Shown here piece after piece: positions 28,592 through 37,010 of a stretch of DNA of 64,000 bases; position 1 is the stretch's first letter, and each line of letters begins with the position of its first letter. The notes beneath the pieces are model-generated. The model did not search any database and was not told the origin of the DNA. It worked only from the letters and a program-made list of their open reading frames with translations. The DNA comes from Acidobacteriota bacterium (GTDB lineage: Bacteria; Acidobacteriota; Terriglobia; Terriglobales; Acidobacteriaceae). The translations under genes were made by a program, and so were the position numbers. The stretch is from positions 1 to 64,000 of the forward strand of contig JARLGI010000120.1 in NCBI GenBank assembly GCA_031296115.1, in the 5' to 3' direction.

Positions 28592-30459
28592 GGCGGCGTC
28601 CTCTGGGTCGAGTTGTCTTGTGCGCGGGGCGAAAGCTGCAGCCAGTCGCGATGATAGATATAGGAAATGCCCATCAGAACGGCTCCCAAAGCGATGAAGC
28701 TCAGGATACGGTAGCCCTGCTGCAGCATCGAGACGTCGTACAGAAACACTTTGCCAATCGTGAACGCAATGAGCGCCAGGGCCTGCCAGCGCGCAAAAGC
28801 CGATCGCTTCCAGAAGCCGAACGCCATCAGGCCCGCCCCATAGGCAAGCCAGATGGCGGAATAGCTGAAATTACGGGCAAACTGAATTTGCTGGAGTGGC
28901 TCGTAGTTGCCATGCGGGTGGGTCTGGTACAAGTTGGTGAGTTCACGGCCAAAATAATCCGAGGCCTCGAGGGTAAGCGCGATCAGCGCCAGCAGGTTCA
29001 GAACGACCTCCGCGAGCTGCAGCAATGGCCTCTCACCCTCGGTCACAAGGTGGTTGCCAGCAACCACGATTCCCCCGAGAATGGCGATGGCAACCAGATA
29101 AGTCGCAAAGCGAGCATTGAAGACCAGAGTTTGAACCTGAAAATTATCGTAAAGCAGCAGGCGAGCGATTCCCAGGGTCAGTGTCGCCGCCGCGAAGTAG
29201 CGCAGGAAGTCTGTTGCCGTGCGCACTGCGACAAACAGCAGCACGGCAGACTCGATCAACCAGCCAATGGTGATCCAGTGCGCGTTGAGCTTCAGCGGGA
29301 TGGCAATGGTGATGAAGGCAATCGCGATGGCTACGTGCAGCAGGCTAATCGTCCGCACTGCAGTCGGGTCACCCCCGGCGCGCCGTTTGAGCTGGCTGCC
29401 CAGCCCCAGATAGGAGGAGGCCAGGCCCAGCGCGTACCAGGTGAGGGTGCCCGTCTCGTTTTCATACATCGCAAACAGCGCCAGGAAAAGAGCGCTCGCA
29501 TTGACGAGCGGCAACAGTGTCAACGCAATGGAAAAACCGCGGTGCCATTGCGACTTGGTCAACGGAGTAAGCAGAGGGGTTGTAGCAAAGATGGCCGCAA
29601 AGACCCCGGCGAAAAAGACCGTGAGAGCCCGCTGGTCCCTGGTGTAATAGTCGCCGAACCATCCCACGTAGAGAATTGCAGTACCGAGGAAGCTGCCCAC
29701 CAGCAAACGGCGCCACGGCTTGAATACGACCATTGCCAAAATGGCCAGATTGAGCAAGCAGACATAGGAGAAGAGCACGATCTCGTGGTTCTCTCCGGTA
29801 GAAAGAAGAACCGGGGTGCTGAAGCCGCCAATCATGGCGAAGGCGGCCAGAATCTCCGCATCCTGAGTGAGCGCCAGCGTAATCGTGCAAGCCGTCACCA
29901 CGATCATGGCGGCAAATGCGACCCAACTGGGCACCAGGTGGTAGACCTGGAATGCCCCCCATAGCGAGAGGTAGAGCGTTCCAATGCCGACCGCTTTCAA
30001 GGAATAAGAAAAGGCCACATAACCCTTGCTGCGGAAACGCTCACCCCACAGGACCAGCCCGATGCCCACCAACAATCCCAGCGCGATTCTTCCGGTGGGG
30101 CCGATCCATCCGTTATCAAAGGCATACTTGATGAAGTAGGAGACCCCAATCAGAATGGCGAAAATGCCGATGCGGTTCAGCCAAAGTTTCCCAATCCTGC
30201 TTTCTAGTTGCTCGGCTTCAGGAGTCGGTTCGGTTGACGGGATCCGTAATGGGGGCCACTGTTGGCTGGGTGCATCCGATGGGAGCGGAGCCGGAGTCGG
30301 AGTCGGTGCTGTCACTCTCTCCGTGGGGGGACTTGCAACCCTGGGCTCGGGTTGCCACTGAACGTTCACGCCCGCTTGTTGCTCCAGACGATAAACGCGC
30401 GCAGTAAGGGCCGCTAAGTGGTCGCGTAGCGCCTGCAGTTCATCTTGTGGGGTGGCCAT
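28588..30459 (-). CDS. DUF2339 family polytopic membrane protein
   Basis: Coiled-coil N-term, LESRIGKLWLNRIGIFAILIGVSYFIKYAFDNGWIGPTGRIALGLLVGIGLVLWGERFR, many TM helices. Confidence 0.85.
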   Translation of the reverse strand: MATPQDELQALRDHLAALTARVYRLEQQAGVNVQWQPEPRVASPPTERVTAPTPTPAPLPSDAPSQQWPPLRIPSTEPTPEAEQLESRIGKLWLNRIGIFAILIGVSYFIKYAFDNGWIGPTGRIALGLLVGIGLVLWGERFRSKGYVAFSYSLKAVGIGTLYLSLWGAFQVYHLVPSWVAFAAMIVVTACTITLALTQDAEILAAFAMIGGFSTPVLLSTGENHEIVLFSYVCLLNLAILAMVVFKPWRRLLVGSFLGTAILYVGWFGDYYTRDQRALTVFFAGVFAAIFATTPLLTPLTKSQWHRGFSIALTLLPLVNASALFLALFAMYENETGTLTWYALGLASSYLGLGSQLKRRAGGDPTAVRTISLLHVAIAIAFITIAIPLKLNAHWITIGWLIESAVLLFVAVRTATDFLRYFAAATLTLGIARLLLYDNFQVQTLVFNARFATYLVAIAILGGIVVAGNHLVTEGERPLLQLAEVVLNLLALIALTLEASDYFGRELTNLYQTHPHGNYEPLQQIQFARNFSYSAIWLAYGAGLMAFGFWKRSAFARWQALALIAFTIGKVFLYDVSMLQQGYRILSFIALGAVLMGISYIYHRDWLQLSPRAQDNSTQRTPP

Positions 30460-30635
30460 GCGCTTAAGCTACCGCATCGGGGTCAGTGTGGAAAAGGACT
30501 ATTTCGGGGCATATCTCACCAATCTTGTCTTTGGGTTGCACAGGGGTGATTCGACTCGCGCCACCAATGCGGGCAGTACGCGCTCAACGTAACGGCAGAG
30601 CACTTTCTCTCAGTATCTGTGCTTCGGCGATTGGA

Positions 30636-31829
30636 CTATTCCACCCACAGCGCGGCTGAGCCGCCCACCCATTTCAGATTGCGGTTATGGTCGACGCCCA
30701 TCATCATGCCGCGGCCCATGCGCACCAGCGGAAGGACGCATGTGAGTTCGCCTCCCTCCGGCCATACGTACATCACGCGGATTTCCATCTGCGTCGCCCC
30801 GTGCGGCGTCTGGATGACCGGCTCGAAGTTCATCCGCTCTTGCAGAATGTAGTTGTGGCGCTGGTCCTGCGGGATGGCCTCGATGTCGGCCTGGGTCGGC
30901 GCGAACTTGATGCCCACTCCGGCGAATGAATACAGCGGCTTGAGCAGGTAGTTGTCGTTGTCGGCGGGAACGTGCCGATTCTCATCGACAAACCACGTCC
31001 GCGGCACGCACGGATGTTTCAGGTAGGGGATGGAGAACTTGCTGATGCGGAAGTACCAGTTGGGATGGCCGGCCCATTCAACGTCAAGCTCATCGCGCAG
31101 ATCGAACGGCAGAGTGATGCCTTTGCGCTCCAGCTCGTCAACGATACAGCGGTTGTAGACGCGGCGGACTTCGATCTCGCGCCCATCCTTGGCGTAGAAC
31201 AGTTTTGCGCCGCGCTTCTTCAGCGAAAGGATGTCCACGATGGCAATGCCGAGTTCGCGCTGCGTGACCAGGAAGTCGGGCAGGGTCTTCTGGTGCTCGG
31301 GGTCCAGTTCCATCAGGATGACGTTCTCGGGATCGTGATCGGCCACGATGAGATCGCGCATCAATTTCCAATAGGAATCGCGCGTCAGTCTCGAGAGATA
31401 GACGCCCAGATCGCGGGACAAACCGTACGACTCGATGTACTGCTGCGCGGCTAGCTGCTGATATCCGTAGAGCGATGGAAAAGCCTGCAGCTCGACCAGC
31501 TTGGGCTCCAGCTCGCCACCGGCATTGCGTACGACGCCAAAGTCCACCTGCACAAACATCGGTCGTGGCGATTCATTGGGAACGTTGTAGAGCGCGGGAA
31601 GGGAAGCGTCCGACTTGCGCAGGTACTCGGGACTGCTCACCAATTGCGACACCAGTTCGCGGCCGTACTGCGCCATCTGGTCGAGCAGAGTCTTGGGTAC
31701 GAAGCCCGGCGTCTCGGAGACGCGAAAGCCGACATGGGTGCCGCAGGCGTTATCCAGCGCCGCCAGGAATTGCTGGTATTTTTCCGGGGTATAACGGCGG
31801 TTGAATTCCTCGCGCAGCGCGGGAACCAT
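30636..31829 (-). CDS. Predicted ATP-grasp-like protein (function unknown)
   Basis: NDNYLLKPLYSFAGVGIKFAPTQADIEAIPQDQRHNYILQERMNFEP...TQMEIRVMYVW resembles ATP-grasp nucleotide-binding core; 2-nt gap to M29 gene. Confidence 0.65.
   Translation of the reverse strand: MVPALREEFNRRYTPEKYQQFLAALDNACGTHVGFRVSETPGFVPKTLLDQMAQYGRELVSQLVSSPEYLRKSDASLPALYNVPNESPRPMFVQVDFGVVRNAGGELEPKLVELQAFPSLYGYQQLAAQQYIESYGLSRDLGVYLSRLTRDSYWKLMRDLIVADHDPENVILMELDPEHQKTLPDFLVTQRELGIAIVDILSLKKRGAKLFYAKDGREIEVRRVYNRCIVDELERKGITLPFDLRDELDVEWAGHPNWYFRISKFSIPYLKHPCVPRTWFVDENRHVPADNDNYLLKPLYSFAGVGIKFAPTQADIEAIPQDQRHNYILQERMNFEPVIQTPHGATQMEIRVMYVWPEGGELTCVLPLVRMGRGMMMGVDHNRNLKWVGGSAALWVE
30644..30687. repeat. 44-bp direct repeat, copy B (within 3' end of ATP-grasp-like gene)
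   Basis: 41/44 identical to 27037-27080. Confidence 0.85.
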
Positions 31830-31831
31830 AC

Positions 31832-32869
31832 TCAGACCTCGATGAGGAAGCGGCCTTTTTCCATAATCTGCCGGCCGTCAACCCAGATGTCGAAGCGTGT
31901 TCCCACCACGTCAATGTGGGTGCTGGAATACCAGTCGGCGCCGGTGTGCGCACCGTAAGGATTGCCAAAGGCGATGTGCAGGCCGGGGAACTTCTCGTCC
32001 TGGAGGATCTGCCCGATGACCTGCTTCAACTGGAAGTTGGTGCCGATGGCAAACTCGCCCACCAGGTGGCTGTTTTCGTCGGTGTGGGTATAGTTCCAGA
32101 ACTCTTCTTCCAGTGCCTTGTTGTCGCTGGAAACCTCGGTGATGCGGTTGTTCTTCATGCGGATGGTCAGGGGCTGCCGCGCCAGGTCCTGGTACTTCTC
32201 GCACAGGTAATCGCCGACGACGCCGTCCACGACGTAGGTCCCGTTCACCTCGCCGGGCGTGGTGAACACCTCGCCGCCCGGCAGGTTGCCCCACTTGTCG
32301 GGGCTGATGATGCCGCTGGTCTTCACCCAGCGGTAGTTCGGGTTCAAGGTCGTGTTGAAGTCGCTGCCGGCCGGGTTCTTAGCGCTGATTACTTTCGCCG
32401 CGCTGACGATCTCGATGACTTGCTTGCTGAGCGCGTCCACCCGGTTGAAGTCGGCGCGCATGCCCTCCAGCATAATCTGGTGATTGATGTTGACCATGTG
32501 CGCGTGGCGCATCTTCCGCCGGTTCACGATGTCCGTCATCTGCATGCGCGACTTCAACTCATTGCGCTGGGCGTGCACGGCAAAGATGCTGACTTGGCTG
32601 GTTTCCATGTCGCTGGCGACGTCCGGCGGCAAATCGGCAAGCGGCCGAGGCGCCAGGTCTTCCAGCACAAATGCCTTGAACGGCGAGCCCACCTTCACCA
32701 ATTCGTTGGCAATGCTGGCCGCGATCTCACGGCAATCATTATCGGTGATGACCGTGACCTTCTCCGATGGCTGAATGCGGAGGCAGGTGTTCACCGCGTT
32801 GAAAGCGCCGGGAGTAAGTTCGGGGTCGAAAGAAGTCTTAGTAAGGTCGGTAAGAGCGGGAGAGATCAA
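31832..32869 (-). CDS. M29-family (aminopeptidase T-like) peptidase
   Basis: ...CLRIQPSEKVTVITDNDCREIAASIANELVK...GEVFTTPGEVNGTYVVDGVVGDY...EFAIGTNFQLKQVIGQILQDEKFPGLHIAFGNPYGAHTGADWYSSTHIDVV. Confidence 0.8.
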   Translation of the reverse strand: MISPALTDLTKTSFDPELTPGAFNAVNTCLRIQPSEKVTVITDNDCREIAASIANELVKVGSPFKAFVLEDLAPRPLADLPPDVASDMETSQVSIFAVHAQRNELKSRMQMTDIVNRRKMRHAHMVNINHQIMLEGMRADFNRVDALSKQVIEIVSAAKVISAKNPAGSDFNTTLNPNYRWVKTSGIISPDKWGNLPGGEVFTTPGEVNGTYVVDGVVGDYLCEKYQDLARQPLTIRMKNNRITEVSSDNKALEEEFWNYTHTDENSHLVGEFAIGTNFQLKQVIGQILQDEKFPGLHIAFGNPYGAHTGADWYSSTHIDVVGTRFDIWVDGRQIMEKGRFLIEV

Positions 32870-32899
32870 GAACAGTCCTTTCCAGATATTTTGACGTAT

Positions 32900-34012
32900 C
32901 TAATCGAAGACGCCCACCCGCGTCTCGGCAACCATATAGTCAACCACCTTCTTCAGGTCGCCGGTTTCCTCGAACACCTTTAACTGCCGGTCGGCGCCGG
33001 TGCCCATCTTGAGCATCTGAAGAATGTAATTGATCTCTTTGCGCGAACCAAGTTCGTCCAGGACGGGGTCGATCAGGTCGAGATACTCCTGCATTAGCGC
33101 ACGCACCGGCACTTCCTCTTCCTTGCCGAAGTCGATCAGCATTCCGTCCAGGCCGTAGCGCGCGGCGCGGAACTTGTTCTCCATGATGAGGGCGCGGCCG
33201 TAAATCCGGTAGCTCTTGTTGGAGGCGTGCAGCTTGTACAACATCGCGACCGTGGCCTGAATGAGCGCGGCGATGGCCATGGTCTCGTCGAGCCGCATGG
33301 GGATGTCGCACACCCGCACCTCCAGGGTGTTGAAGTACGGATGGGGACGAATGTCCCACCAGATCTTCTTGCCATTGTCGATGCAGCCGGTCTTGACCAG
33401 CAGATTGACGAAGGTTTCATAATCCGACCAGTTGGCGAACACGTCCGGGATGCCGGTGCGCGGAAACCGTTCGAACACCTTGCTGCGATACGACTTGAAA
33501 CCGGTCGGCATGCCCATCCAGAAGGGCGAGTTGGACGACAGCGCCAGAATATGCGGCAGGAAATAGCGCATCGAGTTCATGATGTGGATGGCAGTGTTGC
33601 GGTCCTCAATGCCGACGTGCACGTGCAGCCCAAAGACAAGATTGGCGCGCGCGATCATCTGCATCTCTTCCAGCACCTGGCGGTAACGCTCGTCGGGATA
33701 AATCTCCTGCAGCTTCCAGTCGGCGAAGGGATGGGTGCTGGCGGCGGCCAGCATCATGCCATTCTCGCTGGCCAGGTTGATCATCTGGTGGCGCAGCGAG
33801 CGGATGTCTTCCCGCGCTTCTTTGACGTTATGGCAAACCTTGGTGCCGACCTCGATGACCGCCTGGTGCATCTCGGGCTTGACCGCCTCGTGCAGCGCCA
33901 TCTTGGCCTTGGGAAGGATCTCCGCCTGAATATGCGACCGCAGATCGCGACTATCCGGGTCGATCGTTTGATATTCCTCTTCGATGCCGATGCTGAGGCT
34001 TGGCGGGTTCAT
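32900..34012 (-). CDS. GCS2/YbdK-type carboxylate-amine ligase
   Basis: MNPPSLSIGIEEEYQTIDPDSRDLRSHI...GLHVHVGIEDRNTAIHIMNSMRYFLPHILALSSNSPFWMG...DIRPHPYFNTLEVRVCDIPM. Confidence 0.93.
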   Translation of the reverse strand: MNPPSLSIGIEEEYQTIDPDSRDLRSHIQAEILPKAKMALHEAVKPEMHQAVIEVGTKVCHNVKEAREDIRSLRHQMINLASENGMMLAAASTHPFADWKLQEIYPDERYRQVLEEMQMIARANLVFGLHVHVGIEDRNTAIHIMNSMRYFLPHILALSSNSPFWMGMPTGFKSYRSKVFERFPRTGIPDVFANWSDYETFVNLLVKTGCIDNGKKIWWDIRPHPYFNTLEVRVCDIPMRLDETMAIAALIQATVAMLYKLHASNKSYRIYGRALIMENKFRAARYGLDGMLIDFGKEEEVPVRALMQEYLDLIDPVLDELGSRKEINYILQMLKMGTGADRQLKVFEETGDLKKVVDYMVAETRVGVFD

Positions 34013-34016
34013 CTGG

Positions 34017-35033
34017 TTACCTCTTGGCCGCTCGCGAAGCTGCTTTCTTGGCTGCAGCTTTTTTGGGCGCCGTCTCCTTCGCCTTGGCGGCCTCGTCATA
34101 GTATCCGCTGAGGAACGCGCTCCAGCGGTATTCCGGCGTGAGACCGGAATGCTGCTTAGCCTTGCGGACCGCCAACTCCGCGACCGCATTCACGATCCAG
34201 TCGAAGTTCTCCTGGCCGACCGAGTTTACGTCGGCGTCGGGCGCGGGATTCATGAAGTCAATGGCGTACGGGATGCCGTCTTCGCAGGCAAACTCCACAG
34301 TGTTCAGGTCGTACCCCAGCGCGCGGCACAAGGTGAGCGAGTCGCGTTCCACCCGCTCCAACAGCTTGGGATCCACCGGCGGCGGGTTCTTCACGTAGCG
34401 CTCATGGAAGGGCGCGGAGGGATGGTAGTGCATGATGTGCACTTTCTCCTGCCCAACCACGTAACAGCGGAAATACTCCTTGAACTTCACACCGCGCTGC
34501 AGCGTCATGCACAAGTCGCGGCTCTGGTCGTAGGCGTGGTAGAGCTCCTCCGGGGAGTTCACCTTGTAGACGTCCTTCCAGCCGCCGCCGTCGAAGGGCT
34601 TCAGAAAGGCCGGAAACCCGACGTAGCTGAAAATGCTGTCCCACGGCATGGGATATTGCAGGTTGCGCATGGAGCGGTCGGTGGTGCCCGGCGGATGCTG
34701 CTTGTGCGGCAGCAGCACCGTCTCAGGGATGGCGACCCCCAGTTTGTGCCCGAGTGCGAAGTTGAAGAACTTGTCGTCGGCACTCCACCAGAATGGGTTG
34801 TTGATGACGATCGCGCCCGATAGCGCCGCATTCTTCAAATAGGCACGATAGAAGGGGATGTCGTGCGAGATGCGGTCGACGATGACGTTGTAGGGAGACG
34901 GTTCCGCCATGCGGACCTCGCCCACCGTCGCCAGTTCGGCCTGGATCCGGGCCTCGCCCATGGAGTTGATCTTCTCCACCAAGGCGGGTGGAAAGGTTGT
35001 CTCCATCCCGAAAATGATTCCGATCTTCTTCAC
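34017..35033 (-). CDS. ATP-grasp ligase (RimK/GshB-like superfamily) with basic Lys/Ala-rich C-terminal tail
   Basis: GFPAFLKPFDGGGWKDVYKVNSPEEL; LNTVEFACEDGIPYAIDFMNPAPDADV; tail AKAKETAPKKAAAKKAASRAAKR. Confidence 0.85.
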   Translation of the reverse strand: MKKIGIIFGMETTFPPALVEKINSMGEARIQAELATVGEVRMAEPSPYNVIVDRISHDIPFYRAYLKNAALSGAIVINNPFWWSADDKFFNFALGHKLGVAIPETVLLPHKQHPPGTTDRSMRNLQYPMPWDSIFSYVGFPAFLKPFDGGGWKDVYKVNSPEELYHAYDQSRDLCMTLQRGVKFKEYFRCYVVGQEKVHIMHYHPSAPFHERYVKNPPPVDPKLLERVERDSLTLCRALGYDLNTVEFACEDGIPYAIDFMNPAPDADVNSVGQENFDWIVNAVAELAVRKAKQHSGLTPEYRWSAFLSGYYDEAAKAKETAPKKAAAKKAASRAAKR

Positions 35034-35248
35034 GAATACTCCTCCGGAAGCGAACGCGAGTCTGGCCTTCGCCCGATTGCCATTACTGTTGGAAATCCCA
35101 AGAAGAAGGGCTGGGAGCGCCTCAATGAACCAATCTTTATTTTAAGCGAAAAAATCGGGATTTGTAAGTTGAAGCCGGGCCCCTTCAAAGCGTGATATGC
35201 CGGGTGATCTGCGGCTGTGATGCGGAACACACTGTCTCGGGCCTTGCT

Positions 35249-35290
35249 CCCACCCTTTCGCCAAAGGCGGGTGAAAGGTTGGGGTACCCC
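35249..35290. repeat. Intergenic imperfect palindrome
   Basis: CCCACCCTTTCGCC-AAAG-GCGGGTGAAAGGTTGGGGTACCCC. Confidence 0.65.
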
Positions 35291-35302
35291 GCCGGGTCAG
35301 AT

Positions 35303-36007
35303 TTACTCCAGGTACGCCCGTGCCATGGGCCGCCACCACGGCCAGTCGTGGTAGCTGTGGTCGCCCCACACGTAAAGCTCGTGCCGAATGCCGCGCGCCC
35401 GCAGGATGGAAGCGAACCACTCGTTCTTCTCCCAGCACATGTCCCACTCCCCGGTGGCGAGCACGGTGCGGATGTGGTTGTACTTCCAGCCGTCGGTGCA
35501 GCTGGCCAGATAATCGGGCGGGTTGTTGAAGTACACGTCCTCGCTATACCAGCCGTTGACGAAGCTCTTGATGTCGAACGACCCGCCCATGGCGACGCAG
35601 CCAGTGACCTGGTCGGGATGACGGAAGGCAAAATTGACCGCGTGATAAGCGCCGAAGCTGCAACCGGTGACAATGGTGCGCGGTGTCCAGTTCTTGTTCC
35701 ACATCAGCGGCAGCACGTCGTTGAGGATGTAGTTCTCGTACTGAATGTGGTGTTGCACGCGCCAGTAGGGATGCGCCCGCTTGTTATACCAGCTCTCGCT
35801 GTCCACGCCATCGACGCAATAAATCTGCAGCTGCCCGGCGTCAATGCGGTCGGCGACCGCGGCAATCATCTTGTTGTCTTCGTACTCGAAGTATTTGCCC
35901 ATCGAGGTAGGGAAGACCAGAACCTTCGTGCCAGCGTGGCCGAAGACAAGCAATTCCATGTCGCGTTGCAGGTCTTTCGACCACCAACGGTGATATTCAC
36001 GATTCAC
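35303..36007 (-). CDS. Esterase family alpha/beta hydrolase
   Basis: VNREYHRWWSKDLQRDMELLVFGHAGTKVLVFPTSMGKYFEYED...TGCSFGAYHAVNFAFRHPD nucleophile elbow; GTG start at 36007. Confidence 0.82.
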   Translation of the reverse strand: MNREYHRWWSKDLQRDMELLVFGHAGTKVLVFPTSMGKYFEYEDNKMIAAVADRIDAGQLQIYCVDGVDSESWYNKRAHPYWRVQHHIQYENYILNDVLPLMWNKNWTPRTIVTGCSFGAYHAVNFAFRHPDQVTGCVAMGGSFDIKSFVNGWYSEDVYFNNPPDYLASCTDGWKYNHIRTVLATGEWDMCWEKNEWFASILRARGIRHELYVWGDHSYHDWPWWRPMARAYLE

Positions 36008-36085
36008 GTTGTTTGAGCCTCTTCCGTGAGAGATAGTGTTGGAACGAACCGCATTTGGTAATCTAGGGAACCACAATTCTACAGA

Positions 36086-36916
36086 ATGAGCACGAATCCG
36101 ATCATAACCGACCGGCCTGTGGGGCCGGAGCAGATGCACGGTGCCCTGAACTCGCGTCTTCGCAAGCACGAGCAGTTCGCCTCCACGCTGCTGGACGAGA
36201 AGCATGATTTCATCGTCTATATGCCACCGATGTACGACGCCGAACAAGACCGGCGCTATCCCGTGTTGTACATGCAAGACGGGCAAAACCTCTTCGATCC
36301 CGAGACCTCGTTCATCCACGGCAAGTACTGGCGCATGGGCGAGACCGCCGATGAGCTGATCCTGAGCGCGCAGATCGAGCCGCTTATCATCGTGGGCGTC
36401 TACAACACTAGCAGCCATCGCATCAATGAATACACGCCGGTACAGGACAAGCGGCTTGGAGGCGGCCAGGCCGATGCCTACGGCCAGATGCTGGTGGAAG
36501 AGCTGAAGCCGTTCGTCGAGCACACTTACCGCACCTTGCCGGGAGCGGACAACTGCGGTATGGGCGGCTCGTCGCTGGGCGGGCTGGTGACCATGTACCT
36601 GGGCCTGCGCTACACGTGGGTCTTCAGCAAGCTATGCGCGATGTCGCCTTCGGTATGGTGGCGCGGTCGCGCCTTGCTTGAGACGGTTGCCCAGATTCAG
36701 CGCAAGCCGGATTTGCGCATCTGGCTCGACGTCGGGATCAAGGAGGGCCAGCGGGCTTTGCCGGATGCGCGAGCGCTAAAGACAGCGCTGGTCGGCAAAG
36801 GCTGGGAGGTTGATCGCGACCTGGCATACAGCGAAATCCCGGATGGTGAACACAATGAGGTCGCGTGGGCGCAGCGCGTCGCGCCTATGCTGAAGTTCTT
36901 GTACCCGCCCCGCTAG
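36086..36916 (+). CDS. Putative esterase (Fes/enterochelin esterase-like alpha/beta hydrolase)
   Basis: HDFIVYMPPMYDAEQDRRYPVLYMQDGQNLFDPETSF...NCGMGGSSLGGLVTMYLGLRY. Confidence 0.9.
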   Translation: MSTNPIITDRPVGPEQMHGALNSRLRKHEQFASTLLDEKHDFIVYMPPMYDAEQDRRYPVLYMQDGQNLFDPETSFIHGKYWRMGETADELILSAQIEPLIIVGVYNTSSHRINEYTPVQDKRLGGGQADAYGQMLVEELKPFVEHTYRTLPGADNCGMGGSSLGGLVTMYLGLRYTWVFSKLCAMSPSVWWRGRALLETVAQIQRKPDLRIWLDVGIKEGQRALPDARALKTALVGKGWEVDRDLAYSEIPDGEHNEVAWAQRVAPMLKFLYPPR

Positions 36917-37010
36917 TCCTGTAATCGAATTGTGACTTCGTCACATCCCTACGTGACCAGTGCGCTAGTGGGCAGGCTTTCCTGGGCCGTAGAATTTTCC
37001 TCGAAAAGCT

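Noticed and set aside
28618-29964. 448-aa plus-strand ORF opposite DUF2339 gene
   Set aside because: Shadow ORF; composition (Gln/Arg/Glu rich, no hydrophobic core) not protein-like.
31916-34111. Long plus-strand ORFs (355 and 294 aa) opposite the M29 and GCS2 genes
   Set aside because: Antisense to conserved enzymes; no family resemblance.
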